From positions 5,828,001-5,892,000 of the forward strand of contig NC_057764.1 in the NCBI RefSeq assembly GCF_010389155.1: 64,000 nt of DNA, given 5' to 3'. Position 1 is the stretch's first letter; every line of letters starts with the position of its first letter. This document shows positions 12,030 to 22,500 of this stretch, piece after piece. Origin of the DNA: Erigeron canadensis (lineage: Eukaryota; Streptophyta; Magnoliopsida; Asterales; Asteraceae). The translations under genes and the position numbers were made by a program. The notes below the pieces were generated by a model. That model did not search any database. It saw only the letters and a list, made by a program, of their open reading frames with translations, and was not told the origin of the DNA.

Positions 12030-12165
12030 TTGCCAGAATTACAGAGCTCACCCCCGTCAGAATTACGGAGCTCACCTCCGTCAGGATTACGGAGTTCACC
12101 TCAGGAGAATGGAGCTCACCTCAGAATTACGGAGCTCATCCGTCAGAACGGAGCTCCGCCAAATA
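12030..12165 (+). repeat. Degenerate tandem repeat inside the LTR
   Basis: About five diverged units of 18-24 bp built on GAATTACGGAGCTCACCTC, with GGAGCTC recurring in each, lie upstream of the TATA-like box. Arrays of this kind in U3 are often enhancer-like; that role is inference. Confidence 0.7.
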
Positions 12166-12323
12166 TGGAGGAAATCTCTTATTTTCTTCCTCCTAAAAAA
12201 AAGGTACGTTTCCGTATCTTTTACTATTAAAATATATATTATATAATTAATTATAAGGCATGTAAATCTCATAAACATGTTCTACAAATCTTTTACTAAC
12301 TTATTTCCCAAGGTGAGTTACCC

Positions 12324-12336
12324 TTATAAATAGAGG
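12324..12336 (+). promoter_or_regulatory. TATA box of the LTR promoter (putative)
   Basis: The sequence ttataaatagagg lies in the middle of the LTR, downstream of the U3-like tandem array. This is where a retrotransposon Pol II promoter is expected. It is a motif match only. Confidence 0.5.
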
Positions 12337-12738
12337 TTCTCATCATGGGATGGATATATGTTCTCTTCACCCCAAAACACATAAAGTGGACGGCTTCTCT
12401 CCTACGGAGTCGTCTCCACCGCAAACACCAACACCTCCGATACAATGGCGTAAAGCGGTCTTCGACCCTTTTTACCATAAGGGAATCGCTACGAATCGGT
12501 CAAAACCCCTCATTGTTCCGGATCGAGGTCCGTGCGATTCTTTGATCAAACAAACCGGTTTGGAACCGATTTTTAGATCCGAAAGTGGAACCGGTTTCTA
12601 TCCGTCGGTTCTTGAGGAACCAGGTCCAATCGGTTCTAAGTTCCTAGATAATCCAAATTGGCTTTTTTGGACCGGATTTTTTGCCCACGTCTATAAATTA
12701 TATCTAGTGGGGTACTCTTATTTTTTTAAAGAGAAGTA

Positions 12739-12848
12739 ATCTCAACACAATATTTTTTGGCCGTACACACAATGTATGCATTATATAGTTATACAATACA
12801 ATCATATAATGCATATATTGTGCATGGAAAAAAGATGTGTAAAGAGAT
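12739..12848. mobile_element. Small imperfect inverted repeat (MITE-like)
   Basis: The left arm runs from atctcaacacaatatttttt through acacaatgtatgcattatat. The right arm is its imperfect inverse, atataatgcatatattgtgc followed by ggaaaaaagatgtgtaaaga. The whole folds into a hairpin with about 45-bp arms and a short loop. I could not define a target duplication. Confidence 0.5.
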
Positions 12849-13039
12849 CACCTCCCTTTCTTAAAATATTGTGTACTTAATTTTAAAACAAATACATCTA
12901 TAGAAATTAAAAGTTTGACAACATACATAACGTCAATATTAAGTAATATTTCGGGTGTGGGAGACTATGAGTTAACTTAATATCTAAGCTAAGTGTTAAT
13001 TGAAATTGAATAATTATATTCTTCTTTTACATCAATAAC

Positions 13040-13162
13040 TTATACTAATCGTCGTCATCGTCATCACCACCACCACTAATCGCCATCACCACTACCCCGT
13101 CACCTCCACCATCATGTTGCCACTATCACAATCGCTGTCACATTGCGTAGACATTCGTCTAG
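13040..13162 (+). mobile_element. Degenerate Helitron 3' end
   Basis: A run of CACCAC/CCATCACC-type words leads to a GC-containing stretch and then tcgtCTAGT. This is the layout seen at the better-preserved Helitron ends at 14,471 and 61,542. The hairpin is poorly preserved and no 5' TC end was assigned. Confidence 0.4.
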
Positions 13163-13174
13163 TATGTATATCAT

Positions 13175-13350
13175 CAACATATATCACATTTGGATTCATC
13201 TCAAGACATTACATAGCATTTCATATCATATCATTACATCGCATTCAGTGTTACATCACGTGTATCATCATATATCATTGCATATCGTATATCATTTCAT
13301 ATCATATAATTTATTAAGCATACATAGCATCTCATATCAGTACATATCAT
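13175..13350 (+). repeat. Low-complexity CATATCAT-rich tract
   Basis: Irregular repetition of catatcat, atatcatt and similar words runs over about 175 bp. It produces spurious open frames. I see no gene. Confidence 0.6.
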
Positions 13351-13384
13351 GTTTGAATGTAAAAAGCATTTTTTTATGAAAGGT

Positions 13385-13683
13385 GAATATCGCTTGAGAA
13401 CTTCGTGTGCGATTCGACAGCGGGAGGTCTAACATACGTTGTCTTAGCCGGGTCCACGCTAGAGAGCTCACTCGAAGTAGAAATGCCTATTTCAAATACC
13501 CGATGGGGGGAAAACCCCCTACTAGTCCACCCAAAGGCGCGACAATCAATAGGGGTAAACCCTGCCCCCTCATACTTGAACCTGGGTATACCTAAGCCAA
13601 ACCTTTATATAAAGACTTCCTATGTACTTCTAAAGTCTTGAACCCAAGACCTCTTGAGGTGCTCAACCACTTGAGCTAACTAT
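13385..13683 (-). mobile_element. tRNA-derived SINE
   Basis: On the minus strand the head reads GTTAGCTCAAGTGGTTGAGC, containing a Pol III A box TAGCTCAAGTGG (13678-13667). About 22 bp further is a B box GGTTCAAGAC (13644-13635). A-to-B spacing and the first ~70 bases are tRNA-like. A tRNA-unrelated body of about 220 bp follows. Part of that body (with taagacaacgtatgttagac) recurs at 50275-50392, so it is a dispersed family. There is no clear poly-A or poly-T tail. Confidence 0.7.
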
Positions 13684-14344
13684 GAAGCATATGAAATTGA
13701 TTTTAGCTTAAAAACATATCTAAAAATGTGATGTTGACTTATGTACTGGTAATTCAGTTGTCTTCCCTAATTAAGCTATAACATGTCGTCACCATATTTT
13801 TTTAGATTTCTTATCTAAGAGTGGTATTCGTGCAATAAGAACCTCTTATTAGTTTCATATTATTGTAGAAATTAAAAATTCGACAAAAATATATGACGTA
13901 ATTATAAGATGTAAGAGTTGACTAATGTTATAATGGCTAACAAAATAAGGTCCTAAAAACATAAACATTCAACAAGAAATTATAATTTTTATTAGAAAAT
14001 ATGGATTGACATAAATCACATTTAAAATCTTTTCCATAAGTTATGATCATTGTTATCATCTTTTTAGTGAAGAATAAATACATAAATTAGACCTTACATA
14101 TAACAAGACTAATCTTTTGTTACAAAACTTTGAATATATACTCGTATCATATTTAACTATGTATTTTTCCACGCAGACAATACTTATATCACCCGTGTAA
14201 TTTGGTATAAAAATCATCAAGTTCTAAAAGCTACACCAATCATACCCATGAGTATGGTACGAGAAAAAAAAAATTCAAATGTGGTTATGATCCGAGTAAG
14301 ACTTCAAAAGTTTATAGTAACCTAGGATATATGTAAGATACCAT

Positions 14345-14471
14345 CCGCATAATTTATTATATAAAATGAAGATGCTAGGCCACCAACATCAATAGTTGTT
14401 ATCACCACATATCCCCAACATCACCAAACTGCCATAACAACGACCGCCGCATTGCGCGGGTACCGTGCTAG
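14345..14471 (+). mobile_element. Helitron 3' terminus
   Basis: A stretch of CACCA-type words is followed by ccgccgcattgcgcgggtac and then cgtgCTAG, ending before T. A GC hairpin about 10 nt before a CTRR end is the diagnostic 3' structure of Helitrons. The 5' TC end was not located, and no Rep/helicase is encoded nearby. Confidence 0.65.
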
Positions 14472-14599
14472 TATATATATACATATACATATATATAAGA
14501 TGAAAGTGCACAGAGCATTGTGAAGGAAGGGGAGACCAGTAAAAGATGTGAAGATTACTTCGCCAATCTGGTAAATGGACAAGGTCAGGAAGAAGTGAA

Positions 14600-15780
14600 G
14601 GAGAAGGTGACCACTGTACAGACTCAAATATATGCTATAACGACGACGATGATAAGTGGATCAGCCAAGAGAAAGTGAGGTTTCAAGAAGATGTGGAGAA
14701 ACAAAACAGGCAGTCCAGATTAAATCCTTATTGAGACATGGAGATGCCTAGGAACGTAGAGGTAAGCTTGTTGACAAGCCTATTCAACAATATATTGACA
14801 AATGCAAATATGCAAAGGGAATGGAGATTTGTAAGGTTATACATTTCTCAAAAGAACAAGGGGGACGTGTAAAGATGTAGCAACTATAAGGACATAAAAC
14901 TTAAAAGTCATACCATAAAGCTACGTGAGAGAATGATCGAGATGAGGCTTAAGAGGGTCATGAAGATGGCAGTGAACCAATTTAGTTTTATGTCAGGAAG
15001 GTTGACGATCAAGGCTATCCACATCATCAGAATCCTTATAGAGAAGAATAGGAAAAGACAAAAAAAAACACTACATTGTGCCTTCCTTGATCTAAAGAAG
15101 ACATACATAATGTACACGAGAGCTGGTTTACATGACGTACACGCGAAAGGAGTTAATAAGGAATACATTAGTGTTATCAAGGATATGTACGAGAGAGTGA
15201 GGACCGGTTTTCGAACCCCTGTGGGGAACGCAAAGCTTTTCACAATAAAAATGGGCCTACACCATGGTTTGGCACTCTCATATCTTTTTACCTTATCTTC
15301 GATGAGTTTTTGAGTGGCCTACAAGAACAACATGTTAGTGATGGTTTGGCCAGGAGAAAAAGTGACCTAACTAAGGTGACTCAATGTTGAATATGATTTA
15401 TGGCCTGAAGGAGTTTTGCAGGAGAAGAGGTAAGCCAACTGAGGTAGGAGGACAGGATATCGAATGTTACAATGGAGTTAGTCTTGATGGAGGATGTGGA
15501 CGAGGAGTGAAGGGTATATGAGAACAGGTTACATAGAGTTTTACAAAGACTCTGGTATTATGAATTATGTAGTTGGTTGGCCATGAGAAGAAGTAGGCCT
15601 AAAGAGAGGGGGGATGTTACTTTAGCGTTTGTTTTGACCCCAAATGTGTTATGCCTGTCGGATGACATGACCAATGAGAGGATACTTAGAGAACTAGATT
15701 TGTTCAGAGGTTTATGGTAGATAAGAAATCCTCTTAGGAGTCTTAGGGGTAGTTCTATCGCCAACTTGACGGTCAAAGCT
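14600..15780 (+). pseudogene. LINE (non-LTR) reverse transcriptase relic
   Basis: Fragments over two or three frames follow the order of plant LINE reverse transcriptase: ETWRCLG (about 14735), VSLLTSLFNNILTNA and EWRF (about 14765-14830), CSNYKDIKL and SHTIKLRERMIEMRL (about 14880-14950), NQFSFMSGRLTIKAIH, then CAFLDLKKTY, VNKEYISVIKDMYE and RVRTGFRTPVGNAKLF. After MGLHHGLALS the frame shifts and DEFLSGLQEQHVSDG is recovered in another frame. The FADD catalytic motif that should follow is not present, and stops are frequent. The copy is dead. The 3' part to about 15780 may be the element's tail. Confidence 0.85.
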
Positions 15781-16590
15781 ACTTAATTTGTAACTTAGGT
15801 TGAGTAGCATTTGTAGTTTTAGATGAACTCTTCAGACCAAATGAATTACTATTTATCATTGTATCGTTGAGTTAGCATTATTCTCCGCTGGTTTTAATAG
15901 CCGGGTAATATTCAGGCGATAGATATGATTACTAAATTCTTTTACAGTATTTTTCTATTAGACGGGAGATTTTTATCTTTATCTTTACTCCCTTATAAAA
16001 GAAACAGCCTATTTTTATTTTAAATAATTCTACTTTTAAATTACCAGAATAACCTTTGACTTTTTTATATCTTGTTCTTAATAAATTATAATTTACACCC
16101 TAAATTTTTATTTCAATAATTAACACTTTAAGACCTATCTTTTAAAAAATTATGCTATTACAGTCAAACCAACCTACACCACTCGACCAACAACATATTT
16201 TACGTCTGTCATCAATATAACCATCACCAACAACATATTTTACGTACTAAGTCGCACCAAACACCATTATCGTACACATACATATACACACATCATCAGC
16301 TACATATATAACCAACACCACCAACAATTAGGGTTTTTTTTTTCCTCTCTATATTTCAACCCCCTTTTCCCCCAAAATCATCCAATCGATTCCCAATTCA
16401 ATTCAATCAAAATCACACACATCTATCAATCAGGCAACCTCAATTTCCCATAAAGTCAATTCCTTTTTCATTCATTTTTTGTGTATATATATAAAAAAAA
16501 CAAATAAAATGAAAAGATAATAAAAATGAATAATAATATCTTCGATCGTCGGTGATCGTCGGAAAACCAAAAGGGGGTTTTAGTATTTGT
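15781..16590 (+). promoter_or_regulatory. Upstream region and 5' leader of the UPL3 gene
   Basis: There is no gene here. The string accaacaacatattttacgt occurs twice (16186-16205 and 16227-16246). From about 16,320 a ttagggttttttttttcctc stretch and a C/A-rich pyrimidine-rich segment look like a plant 5' leader. No convincing TATA box was chosen. An in-frame ATG at 16552, 13 codons before the conserved [10 protein letters not shown] start, could add a short extension. Confidence 0.5.
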
Positions 16591-19500
16591 ATGGAAACTC
16601 GTAGCCGGAAAAGGGCAGAGGCTTCCTCATCAGCCGCCCAGTCTACTCGGTCAGCCAAACGCACTCGTTTTTCGACTTCAAACGCTCCGGTATTATCGAC
16701 TTCTTCTACTACTACTGCTACTACTCGATCACGCGCTGCTTCTTTTAATATGGATAATAATTTGAATTCTGTTATTGAATCTTCCGGGTCCGGGTCGGGT
16801 CGTGGCCGTAGGTCTAGAAAGAATAATAGTACTTCTAATAATCAGAATCTTGAAAATCCGGATAATAAAGGGAAAGAAAAAGAACATGAAGTTAGAGATA
16901 GAGATGATAATAATAATTTGGGATTGAATATTGATGGTGATCATTCTCATCATCATCATCATGATGACGATGATGACGATGATGACGACGATAGTGAAGG
17001 CGGAAATGTCGGGATATTGCATCAGAATTTGACGTCTGCGAGTAGTGCACTGCAAGGTTTGTTAAGGAAGTTGGGTGCAGGATTGGATGATTTGTTGCCG
17101 TCATCTGCAATGGGGTCTGCGTCGTCTTCACACCAGAGCGGGAGGTTGAAGAAGATATTGTCGGGTTTGAGGGCGGATGGTGAAGAAGGGAAGCAAGTTG
17201 AGGCGTTGACGCAGTTATGTGATATGCTTTCTATTGGTACTGAGGATTCGTTGAGTACGTTTTCGGTGGATTCTTTTGTTCCTGTGCTTGTTGGGTTGCT
17301 TAATCACGAGAGTAATCCAGATATTATGTTGCTTGCTGCTAGAGGGATAACGCATCTTTGTGATGTGTTGCCGTCTTCTTGTGCTGCTGTTGTGCATTAT
17401 GGTGCCGTTTCTTGCTTTGTTGCTAGGTTGCTTACTATCGAGTATATGGACTTGGCTGAACAGGTTTGACAGCTCATTTCAGCTAAAGTTTCAATCTTTA
17501 TATCACTGAAGTCGTGTAGTACTAGTATTGATTTGTTTTGTGTGGGTGTGTGTGTGTGTGTGTTATAGTCATTGCAAGCTTTGAAGAAGATATCTCAGGA
17601 GCACCCGACTGCTTGCTTGCGCGCAGGGGCACTAATGGCAGTGCTCTCTTATCTTGACTTCTTTTCAACAGGAGTCCAGGTGCCCTTCTGATGCTCATTA
17701 GCTTGATGGTATGGAAGATAGGATGTTTTTCTACGATGATCTTACAATATGTACTACTTTTGTGTCTCAGCGTGTGGCGTTATCTACTGCTGCAAACATG
17801 TGCAAAAAGCTTCCATCTGATGCAGCTGATTTTGTCATGGAAGCCGTTCCTTTATTGACCAATCTTCTTCAGTACCATGATGCTAAGGCGAGTACTACAC
17901 TTTTGGCTTTAGATACCATGGGCTGGATGATTGACATTTTAGTGTTTCGTTGTGTGAATAGGTTTTGGAACATGCTTCAGTTTGCTTGACTAGAATTGCG
18001 GAAGCTTTTGCAGCATCTCCCGATCAGCTGGACGAGCTTTGTGTCCATGGATTGGTTAAACAAGCAGCCACTCTCATTTCAACCAGCAGTTCTGGAGGTG
18101 GACAAGCTTCTCTTAGTACATCTACATACACGGTAAATATGTAATTTGTATTATTTTTCGTCAAAATATTTGTATGACTGTAAAGGGCTGCTTTACTTAG
18201 TTTGAAGCTTTGCAGGGATTGATACGATTGCTGTCTACATGTGCTAGTGGTTCTCCCTTGGGATCTAAGACTTTGCTCCATTTAGGGATTAGTGGGATTC
18301 TCAAAGATATATTATCGGGTTCTGGTCTTGTTGCAACAATGTCTGTCTCGCCTGCCTTGAGTAGACCTCCTGAACAGGTAATGCTTTTTATGCCTCATTT
18401 TTTTTTTCAGCGATAAACACTTCAGATAAGTGTGAACTGATTAATTTGCTGTCTGGTTATCAGATTTTTGAGATTGTGAATTTGGCAAATGAGCTTCTTC
18501 CTCCATTACCTAATGGAACCATAACTCTTCCTACCAGTAATGTATTTGTCAAAGGCTCTCTCTTGAAGAAGTCCCCCACTGGTAGTTCTAGCAAGCAAGA
18601 AGAATCGAGTGGCGGTGCACCTGATGTTTCAGCTCGTGAGAAGTTGCTGACTGATCAGCCCGAGCTTCTGCAGCAATTTGGGATGGACCTTCTTCCTGTT
18701 CTGATTCAGGTTAGCTTCAGAAAAAGGCAGTATGCAGTTTTTTTCTGCTACTATTTTTGTATAAAATTTGATATTTTCTTGGTCTTGCAGATATATGGGT
18801 CAAGTGTAAATGCACCTGTGCGTCACAAATGTCTTTCGGTTATTGGGAAGTTGATGTACTTTAGCACAGCTGATATGATTCAATCTCTACTTGGTGTTGC
18901 CAACATATCAAGGTATGTCAATTGTGATTACATATCTTATCTATCATATTATGATAAAAATTCTAATATGCGTGAGATCACAGTTTTTTGGCTGGGGTTT
19001 TGGCATGGAAGGACCCTCAAGTGTTGGTTCCTTCGCTTCAAATCGCGGAGATACTAATGGAGAAACTTCCAGAAACTTTTAGTAAAATGTTTGTTAGAGA
19101 AGGCGTTGTTCATGCAATAGATACACTTTCCGTGTCATCATCTGGTAATGCTCTTTCCCCACCATTATCAAGTGAGAAGGTAAATGATTCTATTCCTGGA
19201 TCCTCGACACGCTCGAGGCGTTATCGACACCGCATTGGTACCTCTAGTACAGATGTAAATGCTGCTGAAGATTTCAAGAACACAGGCCCCCCTGCAAACT
19301 CTGTAGAGTTGCCAGCTGTCAGTTCCAGTCTCCGAACGGCGGTTAGTACTAGTGCAAAGGCTTTCAAAGACAAATACTTTCCTTCCGATCCTGGAGCTCC
19401 GGAAGTTGGGGTTACGGATGATCTTTTACATTTGAAAAATCTCTGTAAGAAGTTGGGTTCTGCTGTGGATGATCAGAAGATGAAATCTAAAGGAAAATCA

Positions 19501-22500
19501 AAAGTTTCTGGCCCGCGGTTCACTGATTTTTCGCCTGGAAAGGAAGAAAGTTTATTAGGAGTGATAACCGAGATGCTTTCAGAGCTAACAAAAGATGATG
19601 GTGTTTCAACGTTTGAATTTATTGGTAGTGGCGTTGTTGCTGCTTTACTGAACTACTTCTCTTGTGGACACTTTTCGAAAGAAAAGGTATCAGAAGCGAA
19701 TATGCCCAAGTTACGACAACTAGCTATTAAACGATACACGTCGTTCATAGAAGTTGCTCTTCCGTTGAGTGTTAATGAGGGTAAACAAGCTCCTATGAGC
19801 ATTTTAGTTCAGAAGCTCCAATATGCTTTAACATCTTTAGAGCGTTTTCCAGTGGTGTTGAGTCACAGTGCTAGATCATCTACTGGAAATGCACGCTTGT
19901 CATCTGGTCTTGGTGCATTATCTCAGCCATTTAAGTTGCGGCTTTGCAGAGCACATGGTGAAAAGACTCTTCGTGATTATTCTTCAAATGTTGTCCTTAT
20001 TGATCCTTTAGCCAGCTTGGCAGCTGTGGAGGACTTTCTATGGCCACGTGTTCAACGTAGCGAGTCTAGTCAAAAGCCTTCTGGATATGTTGGGAACTTG
20101 GAGTCTGGAACCACACCTGCAGGGGCTGGGGCTTCGTCTCCAGCTACTCCTGCGGCTGCAACAAGACATCACTCCACTAGATCCAAGTCAGCAATTAGTA
20201 TAGGGGACTCGGCCAAAAAGGAGACACCACAAGAGAAGAATGCAAGCTCTTCTAAGGGGAAGGGGAAAGCTGTATTGAAGTCTGGTCAGGATGAGGGGAG
20301 AGGTGGACCACAGACAAGAAATGCTGCTAGGAGAAAGGCTGCTCTGGATAAAGATGCACAGATGAAGTCTGCAGATGCCGAGTCTACTTCTGAGGTATTG
20401 AAATTTTGCATATATGAATTTTTTGCATTATAGAATTACTTACCACTTAAATTTTTGTGTTTCCTTAAATTAAACGATACTAATAAATTGGGCCAATTAG
20501 TTCATCATTACATTATATGTTGCAGTTCAGGTATAATAGCTATAGTTTAAGATCATGACAATCTTAAGAATAGTATAATCTTCAGCTGTATTCATTCCGA
20601 TTAATCAAATAACAGAATGATGATCATACAACCCACAATAAGTGTGAAAACCATATGGATGTAATTAGACCTCCAAGCCATCAGCTTTTGATTCTTCTTA
20701 TTAGGAGAGTGAGCGAAAACTGAAGTCTAGGTTGTAGATTTCATCAATTGTAGTACCTAAGCCGTTAGCATGACTCTCATCATAGTTACATCTCTTTGCT
20801 TTAAATACATACTAGAGAGAAGGATCATTTTTAATTGTAAGAATTTGATTACTCAAGTTTATAACTTCCTATTCATTGTGTAATTAATTTGCCGATCCTA
20901 GGTCATTAAGACTTTGGGTTTGATACACATAACAATGTTGAATTACAATGATGGTGTGGCTCGCAAGGTGTTGGTGATGGGGACATCTTAGTGGTTAGGA
21001 TGGTTGGACCCTTTATGTGGATGAAAGATCTAGGAAGTTGCAGCAGCACACTTTGAAAAAATAGGGCCTGAATTTGAGGATCATGATGGTGAATAACATT
21101 ACCTGATAAAAGGAACTGTGTAGCCATGGTGCTAGAGAAGTCTCCACTTTAGAAACAATATTTGCACACAACACTAACACGCCTTTATATTTAACTAGAT
21201 GGGCCCAAGTATTAGGACCTTGTCAAGCTGTTTATGAACAAAATTATGTCGAATGTGTAAGCTGTATCAAAAGCAAGTCATTACATATCATCAATAGTTG
21301 TATAATGGCAGCACAAGTGAGTTGAGTTTCCTGCTCTATTCATTTGTGTCTAGCACATAGCATGTGTTATGACTTTCATATATTCATATTATATATATAT
21401 ATATCATCTGAGTAACTCGGCCCCTGTAAAACAATTATTTATTAAACTATATATGTCCGCACGTAACAATATTCATAACCAACTAAACTTTATCATTTAA
21501 GTGTCAATTTGGGAGAATATATGCATCCTATGTTTACACCCATTTGATTTTCTTTTACTACCCGGATTGTATCTTCACAGTTTGCTATCTACTCTCACTA
21601 GACCTTCATGTTATCTTCCCTCACTTTTATCCTTTCCTTACCATTTTCATTTTGTGCCTATGTAGTTAATAGCGGCGCTATAGCAGTGATATAGCGGATA
21701 GCGGCCTTAAGGAAAAATAGCGGTTAAAATAGCGGTTGCGCTATTATCGGCGCTATTTACCGCTATGGCGCTATTACTCCGATATTTTGATTTTTTAATA
21801 GCGGTGATATCACCGCTATTCAAGGTTTTGTTCATAGTAATAGATTTTAAGACTTAAAAAAGGTTTAAAATAGCATAATTGATTTGGAAAAGAAAGATTT
21901 TGTAGATTTAGAAGTGGTAGTAGAAGATCTAGATGGGAAAGATGAAGATAGGATCAGAAGCATCACAGAAAATCGTGATAGTTAACACCCCCTGGACTTC
22001 TATTTTTTCATGTTTGGCAAGAAGAACCCATCACATTTTTAAAGACTTGTGATATTTTTATTAAATATATTAAGTATTAAGCATTAAATATATAGATATT
22101 GCATAATGTTTTTAGTACTGCTATACCACTGCTATATCACCGCTATAACTGATATATCATATATCGGACCTTGACTGCTATACTGCTATTTTAGTAATTA
22201 ACTACTTAAGTTTTGTGCACATAACTTTTTTGTGCTGTAGGATGAGGACTTTGATATATCACCCGTGGAGATTGATGATGCCTTGGTGATTGAAGATGAT
22301 GACATATCTGAGGACGATGATGAAGATCATGAAGATGTATGCTGCCATTACCATCTTCATTATTATACATATGAAGCATTCATTTGCAATATTAATACAT
22401 GTTTTTATATAAGAATCTTTTTGTTTTCTTTTTTGCAGGTACTAGGAGATGATTCACTTCCCGTTTGCACGCCAGACAAAGTTCATGATGTTAAATTGGG

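Larger units (their letters stand above)
11957..12720 (+). repeat. LTR (3' or solo) of a Gypsy-like retrotransposon
   Basis: A polypurine tract, actgggggct, ends just before a TG that opens the sequence TGATGATATACCCC, the usual order of PPT followed by 3' LTR. Inside are a diverged tandem array (12030-12165), a TATA-like ttataaatagagg at about 12,324, and then a GC-richer R/U5-like region. The 3' boundary is uncertain (somewhere between 12,540 and 12,720), and no matching 5' copy was found in the window. Confidence 0.55.

Noticed and set aside
12350..12739. A 129-codon frame in the LTR
   Set aside because: It lies in the R/U5-like part of an LTR; proline-rich and basic content comes from repeat composition, with no known domain.
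16729..17131. Minus-strand frames of 79-108 codons opposite UPL3 exon 1
   Set aside because: They are mirror images of the CAT/GAT-rich coding sequence; isoleucine/methionine and histidine runs arise from the microsatellite.
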